In this document: one piece after another, positions 44,190-56,100 of the stretch
How positions within the stretch are numbered: the first letter of the stretch is position 1
Layout: every line of letters begins with the position of its first letter
Origin: Ptychodera flava
Taxonomy: Eukaryota > Hemichordata > Enteropneusta > Ptychoderidae
Direction: 5' to 3'
DNA: 64,000 nt
Assembly: GCF_041260155.1 (NCBI RefSeq)
Contig: NC_091931.1
Coordinates: 28,713,154-28,777,153 of the forward strand
Made by a program: the position numbers and the translations under genes
Notes under the pieces: generated by a model
The model's input: the letters and a program-made list of their open reading frames with translations, nothing else
Told to the model about the DNA's origin: nothing
The model's database searches: none

Positions 44190-47100
44190 GCATGTGTTTT
44201 CCTACAAAGTTTACATTTGTTGTTCGGCTTTCAGTTTTCAAAGCCTTGCAAGCTGTTAACTGACTTTGCTTTTCTCTTTCGCAGTGTGCCGTGGAATATC
44301 CCTCGGCGGGAGTATTTTGTGCAGGTAATTGAAGCTCTCGATCATTCAGCCCCTTCCCACCTTGCCACCTAGCTGCAAAATTGTAGCGCTACGGTGAGGC
44401 GGTCGGTGATTTTTGGTTTTTGCGACTTCGCCCACCAGTAGCGCTACAAGGCCGATGGCCCTGGGAGTATCATATAAGCGCACCCTGGCCTAGCTGCAAA
44501 ATTGTAGCGCTACGGTGAGGCGGTCGGTGATTTTTGGTTTTTGCGACTTCGCTCACCAGTAGCGCTACAAGGCCGATGGCCCTGGGGAGTATCATATAAG
44601 CGCACCCCACTCGACCAGGCGTGTTGATGTGGAATGCAACATATTTACTGCATTTGGTCGTACCGATTTATCACTACTGAAGACTAAACAGTATACTGCA
44701 CCAACTTTGTCATTTATGGGGTTTGAAATTTGTTCAAACACGACGATCGCGTTCCGAAACATTTCTGGGAGCCGTCATTACCAACTTCCGGTAATGGCGG
44801 CTCCCACAAACACCGACGCCCCACGCTCAATGTTTTCAGAACGCGATCGTCGTGTTTGAACAAATTCCAAACCCCATAAACGACAAAGTTAGTGCAGTAT
44901 ACTGTTTAGTCTTCAGTAGTGATAAATCGGTACGACCAAATGCAGTAAATATGTTGCATTCCACATCAACACGCCTGGTCGAGTGGGGTGCGCTTATATG
45001 ATACTCCCCAGGGCCATCGGCCTTGTAGCGCTACTGGTGAGCGAAGTCGCAAAAACCAAAAATCACCGACCGCCTCACCGTAGCGCTACAATTTTGCAGC
45101 TACACCCTTGCCATGCCTTGGCGGCTGCCGCAAAGTCCCCGAAATGACAGGACGTGAGAGTCTCTGTCGTACGGTACATACATGTTTTGAACATGAAGAG
45201 CTGCATAACAAACCAAAGGAATGGACAACCTTGACATATGTGGCTGAAATAGCTTTAGCGCACCGATCTGCCCTTCCTCAGATTCAAAATGTCTGTGGAC
45301 AGTTCAATGATACTGATAGCAAAAGTGAAAACGTAAAAGGCAGAGTTCCTCAACTTTCTTTCCTCATTTCTTGTGCAAGTAGCATTAGGGAATCTTATAT
45401 TCGTGTTTATCTCAAGTATTTTGCTATTTGCTACGCACTGACTCTCTTCTCTGTACAGATGGAGTATAAATATTAGCCAGCCAATCCAAATTTACATTAA
45501 AGATTGAGAATAGCGCTGTTCACGGTTACAGGTTTGTTACTAAATATAGCTGTACGCGCGCGACATCAGACACGCAGCTTGAAATGCGGACAAATTTTAT
45601 CAATGTTGCATGCGTGGCTGTTTTTGCAGCTTGTACTCTGAGTCGTGAATATGTTGTTTAGTATTCACTGTTACACTAGCAGTCACCCACTGAGATGTAT
45701 TTTCGTCGTTCTTGCATGCGTAATTTTCAAAAGCGTAATCTAAAAATGCGGACAAATATTTATTTTTGCATATTAATGAGAGAACAGTGACGTAAACTGT
45801 GAACGGCCCTATTAAAGACATTTCATATCCATCATCAATAACTTTGTATGTTAAGGTTTTTCCATTTACTTTCAGTAGTTAATGTAGTATGATATTGCAC
45901 AGTGACACACACTCTATTAGAGGTTTCATAAAGGGCTGACATCACTCCTGAACCTATCATGTACAATAATGTTACTTGATGTAGTAATGTTATATGATGT
46001 AAATTGGGCCCATGGTATTCTTCAAACATGTGTGAAATAGTGTTTGTTCTATTTAACAAAGTAATGAACTTGCATAACACAGATCAAAGGTCTTACTACA
46101 TTCTCAGTGAAATAAGGGATGCTGATGATGACTTGTCAACATAAAAATTATAAAATGTAGACAAATAGTAGAGCAAATGGTTGTTGTCAAATATATTAGC
46201 TGTAATGCCAAAACAAACCCTGTTTATTCTCATATCATGTTCTCTGTACATGAGGAATCACAAGCTTCCGTCTCATTCACAGGCATTCACTTTCCAAAAA
46301 GCCTCAAACGTTTGTACCATGCAGTGCCATACACACTTCAGCAGCTGTTCTCAAAGGACCCAAGATATGGGAAGCAAAGAACAAGCAGGTGTTTCCACCG
46401 CAGAAAGAAGGAGAAGAACCAAGGCTAGCGGTGAGTGCAATTAATCAATCAGGCTGGTTTCATGGGTACAGTAAGTACACATATACATAGCATTACTGGA
46501 TGTACAAACCTTCTGCAGCCAGCCAGTTGGTGGGACCACAACAAGATGAGGTCCAAGTGAAGCATTGAGTTTGATCACTGGACAACAGTTGAATAAAAAC
46601 GAGAGAAAGCGCAACAGTGCATAAATAACACGACAGGAAGGCCAGCATTCAAGATTGAGGGCAGTCTAACGCAGTTACAGCCACATATAGTGGTGTAGGC
46701 AGAAGTTGGGACAATTTTCCCTACCTTGCAACGTGCTTGCTGTTAGTTTGTTATCACAAATATTCACATAGCCATATCTGTCTATCCATAGTGTATAGCT
46801 TACTGTTTGTATTCCTTTTATGAGTATTTTTAATCATAACAGTTGTGTTCAGTGTTTATTTTCTAACACTGGATTTTCATGAAAATCAGTATTCCTAACT
46901 CAGTTCTCCAGTTTTTTACACCCATGAAAGAAAGCCTGATATATGTATTAGGTTCCTCTGTGATAACATGAAACCTAATGAAGAAATATTCAATGACATG
47001 TTACGCTTGTATCTCCTCACAGGAAATTTATCACTGCAGAAGACAGATAAAATACAGCCCCAGGAAAATGTGGTATATAGCAACATTTGTAAGTAATTGT

Positions 47101-48850
47101 AAAAAACACTGTGCTTAGATTGGAGATAGGAAACTCTCTGAGCTTAGATAGGTTCACAAAATGTGATTAAATTGACAATTACAGGCAGTAGTTTTAGTAC
47201 TAGCCACCAGTTTGAGTGAAAGAAATGTAGAGCAGTGCTATAGTGAGAGACTTCCAGAACGCTCTTAGAAGGTAGGAAGCTCACGGAGTATGGTTCAGTC
47301 ATCTAATACTTCTGAATGAAAATCCAAGCTGTGTGTACAATTGTTATGCTCATTAAATCAATTATGCATGCATTTATATATATGTGTGTGGATGTATGTA
47401 TGTACATATGTATGTCCGGATGGATAGACGGATAGAGGACATATTTGTATTACACCAACAAATTAATTGTGATCCATTGATTCTATGCTCTGTTCAAGAT
47501 TAAAGATATGTGGATTGATGACGCTTTGGCCCAGCTGCAGTTTGTCAACAAGAAGGGTGCAGGAATAGTAAGGGAGGTAGGTAAATGTTGACTCTTTCAC
47601 CAGGGAATTGCAATGCACTTTTGAAGCGTGAACAATGTAATTGTGCCCATATTTGGATAAGAGCATGCTCAGGTAATGGTCGAATTCCAAAAATTCAGTG
47701 CAAGAAAATAGGTCAAGAAAAATCTGTTTCCTTTCATGTGTACAGCATAATCATATGTGTAGCCTGTTATGCTGTGTATACAGCCTATCATTAAATGGAA
47801 TGTTGTACATTTGAAGAGTTGCATGTCTTGTACTGGAGGCAATGGGGAGTTTAAAAAATTCCAAGACCAGCCGAGGCTTCATGTATGAACTTTGCTGTAT
47901 CAGGTGCTATATTTGCTTTCAAAGTCTTGTCCTTATGCTGTTCATTGTTTATGAGAAGGTCTGACCAGATAATATAATATAATGTTGGTAGAACCAGAAA
48001 GGGAAAACAATAGCTACACAGCTTCAACTGAGATGCAAGGATGTAATTTATATTTTTGACCTGGCAAATGCAAGTGATGGGTTTTATTACGGTGAAAACA
48101 TGGCATTTATGTTGCTGTAGGGAAATCAGTTAATGAAATATTTTCTCTTTTTTTTCACCAGGTGCTTCTTGAGGCTCAAGAAAAGGCCATGCAAACTCAC
48201 AATGTTGAATTCAAGTCAAATCTTCACATAGGTTTGTGTCTTTCAGAACATGTTATTAATGGCTGTAGTCCCAACATGAAATTCTTTAAGAACGTTATTA
48301 ATAACTGTAGTCCCAACATGAAATTCTTTGAGAACATGTTGTCAGTGGCTATAGTCCAAACTTGAAATTCCTTGAAAATGGTTGTAATACCTCCTAGGTA
48401 TTGTTGAATTGTGCCACAGCTTGACATGGGCCAAGTGTGTTTGCACTACTGTCGAATGCTTGATTTTATCAATTTGCCTATTTTATTGAATACAGTTCAT
48501 CAATTCAATCACACCATTGTAATGAAGAAACGTTTCATCAAAAATGTTGTCAACAAATATCTTTTGAGAAGTGCAAAGTTGAAATGAAATTTAATGCCTT
48601 TTTATTCTTACCAATATCTTTTTCACAATACTTTCTTACAGCTCGTTCATTTGTCGGAAAAGGTCTGTATGAACACGCAGTCACATATCATGGAAGAGGG
48701 GGCTCCGGTATGGCCAGTATTGTTTACTCTCACTACTTTGTTAAACTCAAAGAAGGACCGCCGCCGCCAAAGAAGATTGTGACGGGACACGACAAGGCAA
48801 AGGAATATATAGAAGAACTGAAACAGAGGACAATTATACATGGACTATGA
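44165..48850 (+). CDS. MRPL22: MRPL22, mitochondrial large-subunit ribosomal protein uL22m
   Basis: The uL22 family lines the nascent-peptide exit tunnel of the mitochondrial ribosome. Seven exons (44165-44189, 44285-44324, 46325-46430, 47023-47088, 47499-47576, 48162-48231, 48642-48850) join in frame to 197 residues; human has 206. Matching blocks are [80 protein letters not shown] and YSHYFVKLKEGPPPPKK. Their human counterparts are SYIHTSA...[67 protein letters not shown] and YCHYFVKLVEGPPPPPE. The short N terminus should be a mitochondrial targeting sequence. The first two exons are less certain. The gene is divergent from GEMIN5, as in human. Confidence 0.93.
44285..44324 (+). CDS. MRPL22: MRPL22 exon 2 (predicted, targeting sequence)
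   Basis: A 40-base exon between acceptor TTTCGCAG and donor GTAATT. In the frame set by exon 3 it reads CRGISLGGSILC, directly before AIHTSAAV. Confidence 0.6.
44370..45102. mobile_element. Large palindrome with a tandemly duplicated left end
   Basis: The segment 44491-45102 is a near-perfect palindrome of about 300-base arms. TAGCTGCAAAATTGTAGCGC opens it and the reverse complement closes it. The centre is GGGAGCCG...GGCTCCC near 44768-44805. The first 120 bases of the left arm occur once more, directly repeated, at 44370-44490. Each arm carries GTAGCGCTAC self-palindromes. There is no coding region. It is probably a foldback-type DNA element inserted in MRPL22 intron 2. Confidence 0.8.
46325..46430 (+). 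CDS. MRPL22: MRPL22 exon 3
   Basis: Acceptor ACCATGCAG, donor GTGAGT. Reads [20 protein letters not shown] and QVFPPQKEGEEPRLA, matching human YIHTSASLDISRKWEKKNK and YPPQLPGEPRRPA. Confidence 0.93.
47023..47088 (+). CDS. MRPL22: MRPL22 exon 4
   Basis: Twenty-two whole codons [20 protein letters not shown] then TF, almost identical to human. Acceptor CCTCACAG, donor GTAAGT. Confidence 0.95.
47499..47576 (+). CDS. MRPL22: MRPL22 exon 5
   Basis: Twenty-six whole codons: [20 protein letters not shown] then AGIVRE. Acceptor GTTCAAG, donor GTAGGT. Confidence 0.94.
48162..48231 (+). CDS. MRPL22: MRPL22 exon 6
   Basis: Reads [20 protein letters not shown] then LHI. Acceptor TTTCACCAG, donor GTTTGT. 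Confidence 0.95.
48240..48370 (+). repeat. Three tandem copies of a ~55-bp unit
   Basis: Units containing AACATGAAATTCTTTAAGAA, AACATGAAATTCTTTGAGAA and AACTTGAAATTCCTTGAAAA follow each other directly in MRPL22 intron 6. Confidence 0.8.
48642..48850 (+). CDS. MRPL22: MRPL22 last exon
   Basis: Reads ARSFVGKGLYEHAVTYHGRG, SIVYSHYFVKLKEGPPPPKK and ends EELKQRTIIHGL then TGA. Acceptor TTTCTTACAG. Confidence 0.95.
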
Positions 48851-49539
48851 TCATGAACTTTACCTGTCAGAGACATTTTTTACCAAGTGACTCAGTATTT
48901 AGATTGAGTTGCTCGTTCCCCATTTTCACAACTGGCATAACTATTTGAGTTGTGTCTCGTCAAGTAGATGTCACATGATGAAATGCCAGTTGAAATACCT
49001 CTGCTGGATGGAAAGTGTTGTTTGTGACTCCTGTGAGTCATTTTGTGCAGTTTCTGGAGACCAACGCATCCCATGATGTGCGGAGGATGGTTGAATAAGA
49101 ATTGATCGCAGGGATGGAAGTGTTATTGCTGTTTGCCTTGGGTGTTGCTGCAAGAAGTTTCACCTTGCACTAATGTGTAACCGTAAAATGTCATGCATAT
49201 TTAAGTGACAGTTCAGTTTTCAGATAACCAGTTGGTAGACTTCATTCTTACCCTCCCTAAAACCAAAAGATATGCCTTGTTAATGAGCTCCGCCCGTAAC
49301 AGAGCAGAAAGACAGAAAACCAACCATGCAACTTATGCACAACAGGAAAAACCATGACTTGCCTAAAAGATCAGTCTAACTCACCAGGGCCAGTAAATGG
49401 TCACTCTCAGCAGGTTTCTGTGTATATTTATTTCAAAGAATTGGCCCACACCTTGGGAAGTTGCAAGTTGTAGATCCCCCTCCTTTACATGTAGCTGCCA
49501 CAGAGGGCGGCAGATATGTAACACAGATTCAATGATAAC

Positions 49540-49545
49540 AATAAA
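49540..49545 (+). terminator. Candidate MRPL22 polyadenylation signal
   Basis: AATAAA about 690 bases after the MRPL22 stop, followed by a GTGTGTGTTTGTGTGTG tract at 49567-49585 that could be the GU-rich downstream element. Confidence 0.5.
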
Positions 49546-49844
49546 TCAAATACAGTTATTGTGAAATGTGTGTGTGTTTGTGTGTGTTGGATGGTCTGAC
49601 TCTACCAGTGTCTCTACAGGTGTCAGTGTATCTGCAGATGAAAGCGTTCACTCAAGATCAACAATTGTTGACGTGTGAAGAGAAATGTGCAGGGATTACA
49701 TCGGGATAACGACAAAACAATTTCTATATATTTCTGTAGTGTCTCCCGACAAACAGCAAGACACTGCAGTCACATGTAAATAGTCTGCATTCTTTTATGT
49801 GGGTTCAGGTGATGCCATGACAATGTTGTGTTGAGGTTCAAACT

Positions 49845-50510
49845 TTTTTCAATGTAACTTCCAACAATCAGGGGTTACCGTCCAAAGTTTGGTACTAGAG
49901 AAAGAAATTACAATACCGATATTTGAAATTCAAAATGGCCACCATCCCTGTGTTAACTTTATGGAGGAAAATAAAATTTTCGATTTTCGAAAAACCAAGA
50001 CAGTGAAAATGTTTCTTACATAAAGAGCTTTAAACTGATCCCCCTACAATAGAAGAGCTAGACGAGAAAGAAGTGTAAAAGTTTGGAAGTCTCAATATCT
50101 GTCCCCGAGCCGAGGCGCACTCTACTCTGGAAGGTGCCTCGGGGGACAGTTACTCAGATTCAAATTACTACAACACTGTTCTTTCTGGTTTACTGCTTGC
50201 GAGGGGGGGACATTTGAAAGTCTTGGGACATTTGAAAGTCTTGGAGTAAATAAAATTGTCACATCTTATTTTGTGAAAATCTCCGGAAAATTTGATTTTT
50301 TCAAATAGAGATAACACAGGTATAGCAGCCATTTGGAATTTCAAATATCGGCAAATTTAAGATAATTTTCTCTAGTAACAAAGTTTGCACTGTAACTTGT
50401 GATTTGTTATTCTTGATTTTCAAAGGTAATGGTTGAAAATGTCACTGAGAAAAGTTTGGGTGGAAGTTGAAGTCTTTCACCTTCGAGGCACATACTACTC
50501 TACAGTGAAG
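49845..50510. mobile_element. Head-to-head pair of the ~330-bp MITE family
   Basis: A forward copy (about 49845-50125, with AATTCAAAATGGCCACCAT and CCGAGGCGCACTCTACT) is followed at once by an inverted copy (about 50131-50505, with GGTATAGCAGCCATTTGGAA and GAGGCACATACTACTCT). Confidence 0.7.
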
Positions 50511-52040
50511 AAAAAAGGCATCTCCAGAACTCGTTCATCTGCATACCGTTGTTCTGGGTTGGAAATTTGAGACCTTGTTGCCATCGTAGAAAAAGAAAGG
50601 AATTAAAATTAATATCCAACCATTGTTAAAGCCTCGCATGAATGCAAGCTACATCAGAAACTATGCCTGACCTACACCGTTAGCGCTAGCTGTGGGTCCA
50701 TAACTGTGGTGTTTGTGGTGGAGGGGTTAAAAGTCGAGTCAAAATCAGTCCAAAAAAGGCAGGAATCCCGTCTGAAAACATCACACCTATGGACCCACAA
50801 GCTAGGTTTATAGTGCTAATTAATCATATCGACATCAAATACTGTCATAATTTAGTTTGCTCGCAATGATATGATGGATTACTCTGGCCTTGACCAGCAC
50901 ACAAACCTTTTGAGTCACTCTGGAGCAACAGTGCCAAAATCCATTCTTTTAGAGCAAAATTTATCATAGCTACGATGTCATTTGCGTTTTCTGCCGACCA
51001 GCAGCTCGAAAGAGTCAGGGTCCATAACTGCATGGAAAAGGGTGAAGATACTCTATGAGTATAACACATATCACGTGACTGTATATGAACAACTTTCGAC
51101 AGTGCAGAACACTTCGAAGTAGGGCTGAAAAAAACCCACATCTTGACTGTGCAAGTCATGTTTTCTTTTTTACAAAGGGGCTCTAACACATTTGCAGTCC
51201 GCTGTCAAATTTTGACAGAGATCTGTATAAGTTGGGTGACAACGTCTGGACCAGACATTCTTTTCCGTCACATTCATCATTGTGACTTAGGAAAATACTG
51301 TCTTTATTTGCATTTCGCAAAGGACTTTGAAGTCAGCAAATACTTCGTGTCTGCCCAATAAGACAAGTTCGATAAGGTTTACGGATAAATGTATCACTTG
51401 TTCTGTGGGTATGTGATGAATATAGGTCAGGTATCATTTTGTACGAAAGGTGAACATTTAACAGATCATGCACTCAAAACACACGTGATTGTTGGCCTGT
51501 CAATCTACATCATGTTTAATATCTCTGGTATATGGTATACGCTTTGCAAGGTTTTTTTTCAATTTCTATTCGAAACAATCTCTCCCATTGTCCCTCGCAA
51601 TCTATGCTGAGTGATCCTCTCCTGCTCTGAGTTAGAGCGTAACCGATGTGTGCAGCCTGACTCGGCGAGCAATGTACAAACACAGGGAATGGGGTAATCC
51701 GCGTGTTTGATGTTGTTGTTTATGTTGTTATGTGGTAATACAATTGAAGAACAGGTGTTTTCTTTTTGTTGTTGCATTTCTCCGTTAATTTTCTAAATAA
51801 CTGTAAAAGAAAGCAATAATTATAGAGCTTCAAGGGCTTAGAGATGCCAAGAAGATACAGTACAGCGCCAGGGTCTATTCTTTCCTACACACACATGGGA
51901 AAATCAACAAAGTTTACACCATAGCGCCAAAATTCAAAGGAAAAGCAAAGGTTTTACTATTTGACCATATGTACGTCAGCCCTCGTCAGCATATATAGCG
52001 CTAAATGACTCAGTCTTAAGTTAGTATGTACTTACATGTC
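50511..52040. other. Intergenic stretch between MRPL22 and the Reeler gene, no gene recognised
   Basis: Several frames of 60-115 codons occur on both strands, but none shows a recognisable domain, splice-supported continuation or coding bias. Around 50660-50820 there is an imperfect inverted repeat (AGCTGTGGGTCCATA and TATGGACCCACAAGCT). Confidence 0.5.
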
Positions 52041-52132
52041 ATGTATGTATGTATGCCATGTATGTATGTATGTATGTATGTATGTATGTATGTATGTATG
52101 TATGTATGTATGTATGTATGTATGTATGTATG
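52041..52132 (+). repeat. (ATGT)n microsatellite
   Basis: More than 20 consecutive GTAT/ATGT units. Confidence 0.95.
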
Positions 52133-52949
52133 TGCATGTATGTGTTTGTGAGGCAATTTTATATACGCAACACATAGGGCACTAAAACCCACAGTACAGG
52201 TGTGATACTCGGAAATGTAAGTAATCTCAAGTGTTTCGGAAAAAATAGCCGCCACTGCACTTGAGACAGCTCTTCATCAAATCACGTTACGAAAGACTTG
52301 AAACCCGCTGCGTTTAATGTTCGCCTCAGAGCACAGCCAACACCCTAGCCGTATCCACCCCTCATAGATCTTGCCCAGTGAATTCAAGTAGAGACAAGCT
52401 TTCCAAATGAATATCTTTGATCCGTAGTGCTGCATAAGAAATACTTTCTTTCTCCGAGCGTCTGTGGCTAAACACAAAATATACTTTCTGCCCAAACGTA
52501 CCATGGCCGACATCGAAAAAAAATCACGTTTTGAATACCATGGTAACATTATTTATCAGATCACTCAAAAGTGTGTGAACTAATTTTCATGGCGGATGTA
52601 CACGGATATTTTAGGTGTTTTTGGAAAGCGCACTAAAAAATATTTACTTTGTCAGCAATCATCTTGATCCATAAGTTTTTTGTTTGTACGACGTCCATCA
52701 CTTCGCAAAGAAAATTTAGTGTAAATACTGTTTAAAACACATGCAACTGTCCTTGAAGAAAAATGTGATTAATTGTTCAAGTTGATGCCAACTTTATATG
52801 CAATAAATCATCCACTTGTTTACAGTCAATCCTTCAAGTTGTTGATTTCAAGTATCCAAGCTACCCCTGCAACCAAACACAACATTTGAAAAGTCTGATT
52901 TTACTTCATTTGGAATCAGCCGAGTTACCTAACCAAGAGTCTATTCATC

Positions 52950-53163
52950 ATGAGGGTGTATTTCAAGCTTTGTGTCCTAGCTGTGGTGGTTTCTATGCCG
53001 TCTGTGCTTGCCCGACAGTCGGGGCACCGACGTCGGCCTGTACGTCAATGAGACCGGGTCATCGCTTCAATGGCACGCTGATTGAACCTCAAGAGTCAGA
53101 CCAGAGTCCATATTCGATAGTTTTTAAGTTCGAGCGAATACTCTCCCGGAGAAACGATCACAG
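52950..53163 (+). CDS. Reeler gene exon 1: signal peptide and domain start (two apparent frame breaks)
   Basis: ATG 52950 opens a signal peptide ending near VLARQSG. The Reeler motif GAPTSACTSMRPGH follows in another frame after the GGGG run at 53021-53024. The frame returns after the TTTTT run at 53121-53125 to give SSSEYSPGETIT. The two shifts cancel, and the 214-base exon ends in phase 1 at donor GTATGG, fitting exon 2. Short homopolymer errors are the simplest explanation. Confidence 0.75.
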
Positions 53164-56100
53164 GTATGGCTTTGACGTAGGGAAATTATATTTGAAGCGT
53201 TACGTTCAAAATATCCGGTCATAATTTACGAATTCAGCCTAGACTCTAAACGGAGTGTTTTGGCCCTGGAGTTCTGTTTGCCGGAGTGTGGCAAAGGCAA
53301 ACAGAACTCTGAGGCCAAAACACTCCGTTTAGAGTCTAGGCTAATTCGAATTATGTCCCCATTCCATGACTGACTCGATCATTCCATCGCAGTGTAAGCT
53401 TATAGTCCATACAGTCAGGCGTAGCCCTACGAGTATGACGAGAGTGTCCGGCTTTGGCTACCGCCTTAGCCAAAGCCGGACACGTCTCTCGCCATACTCG
53501 TATAGGGCTAAGTCAGTACTTTTTCTTATCAAGATATTTCATAGTATGGGTTTCTTGAGGAGGTTTGCATTGCTGTTTTATTTGTTTCGTTGGGAGCTTT
53601 GGCGTAGCTGAGTTTCTTATACAATTAAGTTTGTATTGGGTGAGGCGGAAGGGCGTATTTCGTATTTCTCTTTGAACGCGGACACAGATGGACAGCTATA
53701 GCAACGCATTCTTTAAAAAAAGTATCCCGCGCCCGTCAACATCACGACAGAACATCCAAACAATAATTCTATTGCGCCGGAGACGCAAATACACTGACAA
53801 ATTACGCAGCCTACTTAGAAGAAACACCCAATTTATAAATGGAAAATAAGATGTTATTCGCACCGCAGCGGTGCGAATAAGGATTCTAAATTTCTTATTC
53901 ACCCAGCAGCGGTGCGAATAAGGATTCTAAATTTCTTATTCACCCAGCAGTGGTGCGTAAAGGGAATCTAAATTTCTTATTCGCCTCGCAGGGATGCAAA
54001 TGAGAAAAGAAAATTTCTTATTCGCCCCGCAGCGGTGCGAATAAGAAAAGTAAATTTCTCATTCGCACCGCCCCGCCGCGGGTCGGATAAGGACTGAACG
54101 TTTCATTCGCCACGCAGCGGGGCGGATAAGAAAAAAGTCTAGTTATTCGTCCCGCTGCAAATATCTTCATACCGCGACAAGGACCAGGGACGTGTTAAAC
54201 AAATAACTACATCGGAATTTTTACTTGCCCAGAAAGCTTGGAAACGGAAAGTCCGAAAAAGAAGTTCGGACGGCCTTCGTGGCACTCAAGTGTCGTTTGA
54301 GTATCAGAGTTTACACTTAAAGATTTTATGTTTGAAAGCTACAATTTTATTAGGTGCATATAAACTTCTTTTCTGATTGGGTTTTAGCCTGCGCTGTGAA
54401 TATATAGAATCGCACCGCTGCGGTGCGAATAGCCACTTCCTTGCAACATGTGTTGGAACTTGCATGCCCTATGTAACCCAAGTACCAATATAATAGCATA
54501 CAGATACACATCATGGCAACTGTCAGCCATCGAGAACAGTAAAGAACCACAACAGCACAGGCGCCTGTATACCAAAGTACGACCAAAGGCCGAAACGTCG
54601 GCAATTCAGTATCTGATTTCATTACGTGTGGTCGCCGCCTTCTTCCTTCACAATTTATCGCAATGTCATGGGGCATTCTATTCTGTTAGTTACTATTCAG
54701 GGCGGAGACTACAGAGGGGTTCTCCTTCAAGTACGAAAAGTAGGAGAAGACACTCCCACTGGCACTTGGAGTAATCCGCCAAACGACACCAAACTTCTGA
54801 CATGCACAAATAGCAACGACGCTGTCACCCATGCCAACACAAACTTGAAAGGCGAGGATTCAGTATACACGTGGACTTCGTCAGAAAACGTCGGTGCGGT
54901 TCAAATTGTGTGAGTTAACAGTTTGTGTATTTAAAGCCCCAACTCCCGTATAAAGCGCGAGAACCTACGAGAGTGGTCATAATGGTGGGATATTCAAACG
55001 TACTCGGTACGCTCTGGACGTCGTCAATAAAACCGTTAATTTAGAAATCTACCGATTAATTTTTTCTTGGAAATTGAGGGATATGTGTATAAGTATTTGG
55101 AGCACAATATACTTGGTTTCTGACGAAATTAAATTTGAAATGACGTCTGGAACCAGAAAAGGATAAAATATTTGCCGGTAATATCGCCGGTATAACGTTC
55201 GATGTTCAGTTTGAATCTGCATGATTGACATGATATGCAAATTGCAAATGAGTCATGAGCGATACGTTGTTTACTTTTTACGTACGTGGCGTTGATTGTT
55301 CAACGCGGGGGAAAGATACCAAATACTCGGAGCGTACCGAAAGATACAAACGCAGACACACTGTGTATAATAAATACATGCAAACACATTTGATTAGGTA
55401 GTTCTCTTTTTGGAAAATTTGTTGGTCCTGAAAAGGACCGTTTTCATTTATGTTGGCCTACCTGAGCCGTACATTTTACAGACAGGAAGGCCTATATACT
55501 GTCATTTATACCCGACATAAAGTACGTCTGGTATGTTCGGGTTGAAACCACGGACAAGTGGCAGCACAAATTCTGGCATGATCTCTCACTTTGTCTACAC
55601 TGTCTGTATATCTTCTGTCTTCTTTTCAAATTTCAAGTTTTACCCTCGAGTCAACGTTCTGTTGAAAGCGCGATCATCGCAATGCGATATGCGTAACTAT
55701 CGCTTACGCTTAGCTGTTTCCAAAAGTGATATACATTTTCTTTCCCGATCTGAAGCCGTGCATGCCTATGTAACACAAACCAAGTAGCCTCCAGAATCCA
55801 ATGTGCTGACAAAACCGAGATTTTTTTTGACGCCTGCTATCGCCTTCGGCATATTCGGTCGTCACTGCTGGGTCACTTATGCTGATCAGACGTCGAGTTG
55901 ACAAACGTCGCCGGCGGCAGCTGAGGTCACCGTACCAATCAGTCCCATAAGTTGCACTCAAATGTCCGCGCTCGATCCCCATCACAGCTAGCTCCAATTC
56001 ATTCCTGGCAAAGAAAATTCCCGAGGCTACCTCTAGTGCTCATCAGTGACCGCTATCTTCATAAAGCCAGTTGACATAGTGTGATTATCAGTCTGACTCT

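Noticed and set aside
44285-44324. Alternative frame VPWNIPRREYFVQ in MRPL22 exon 2
   Set aside because: It does not lead into the frame required by the conserved exon 3 ([13 protein letters not shown]).
45108-45476. Frame of 122 codons beginning MPCLGGCRKVPEM next to the palindrome
   Set aside because: No recognisable domain, it overlaps an intron of MRPL22 and its start abuts the palindrome end; chance is as likely.
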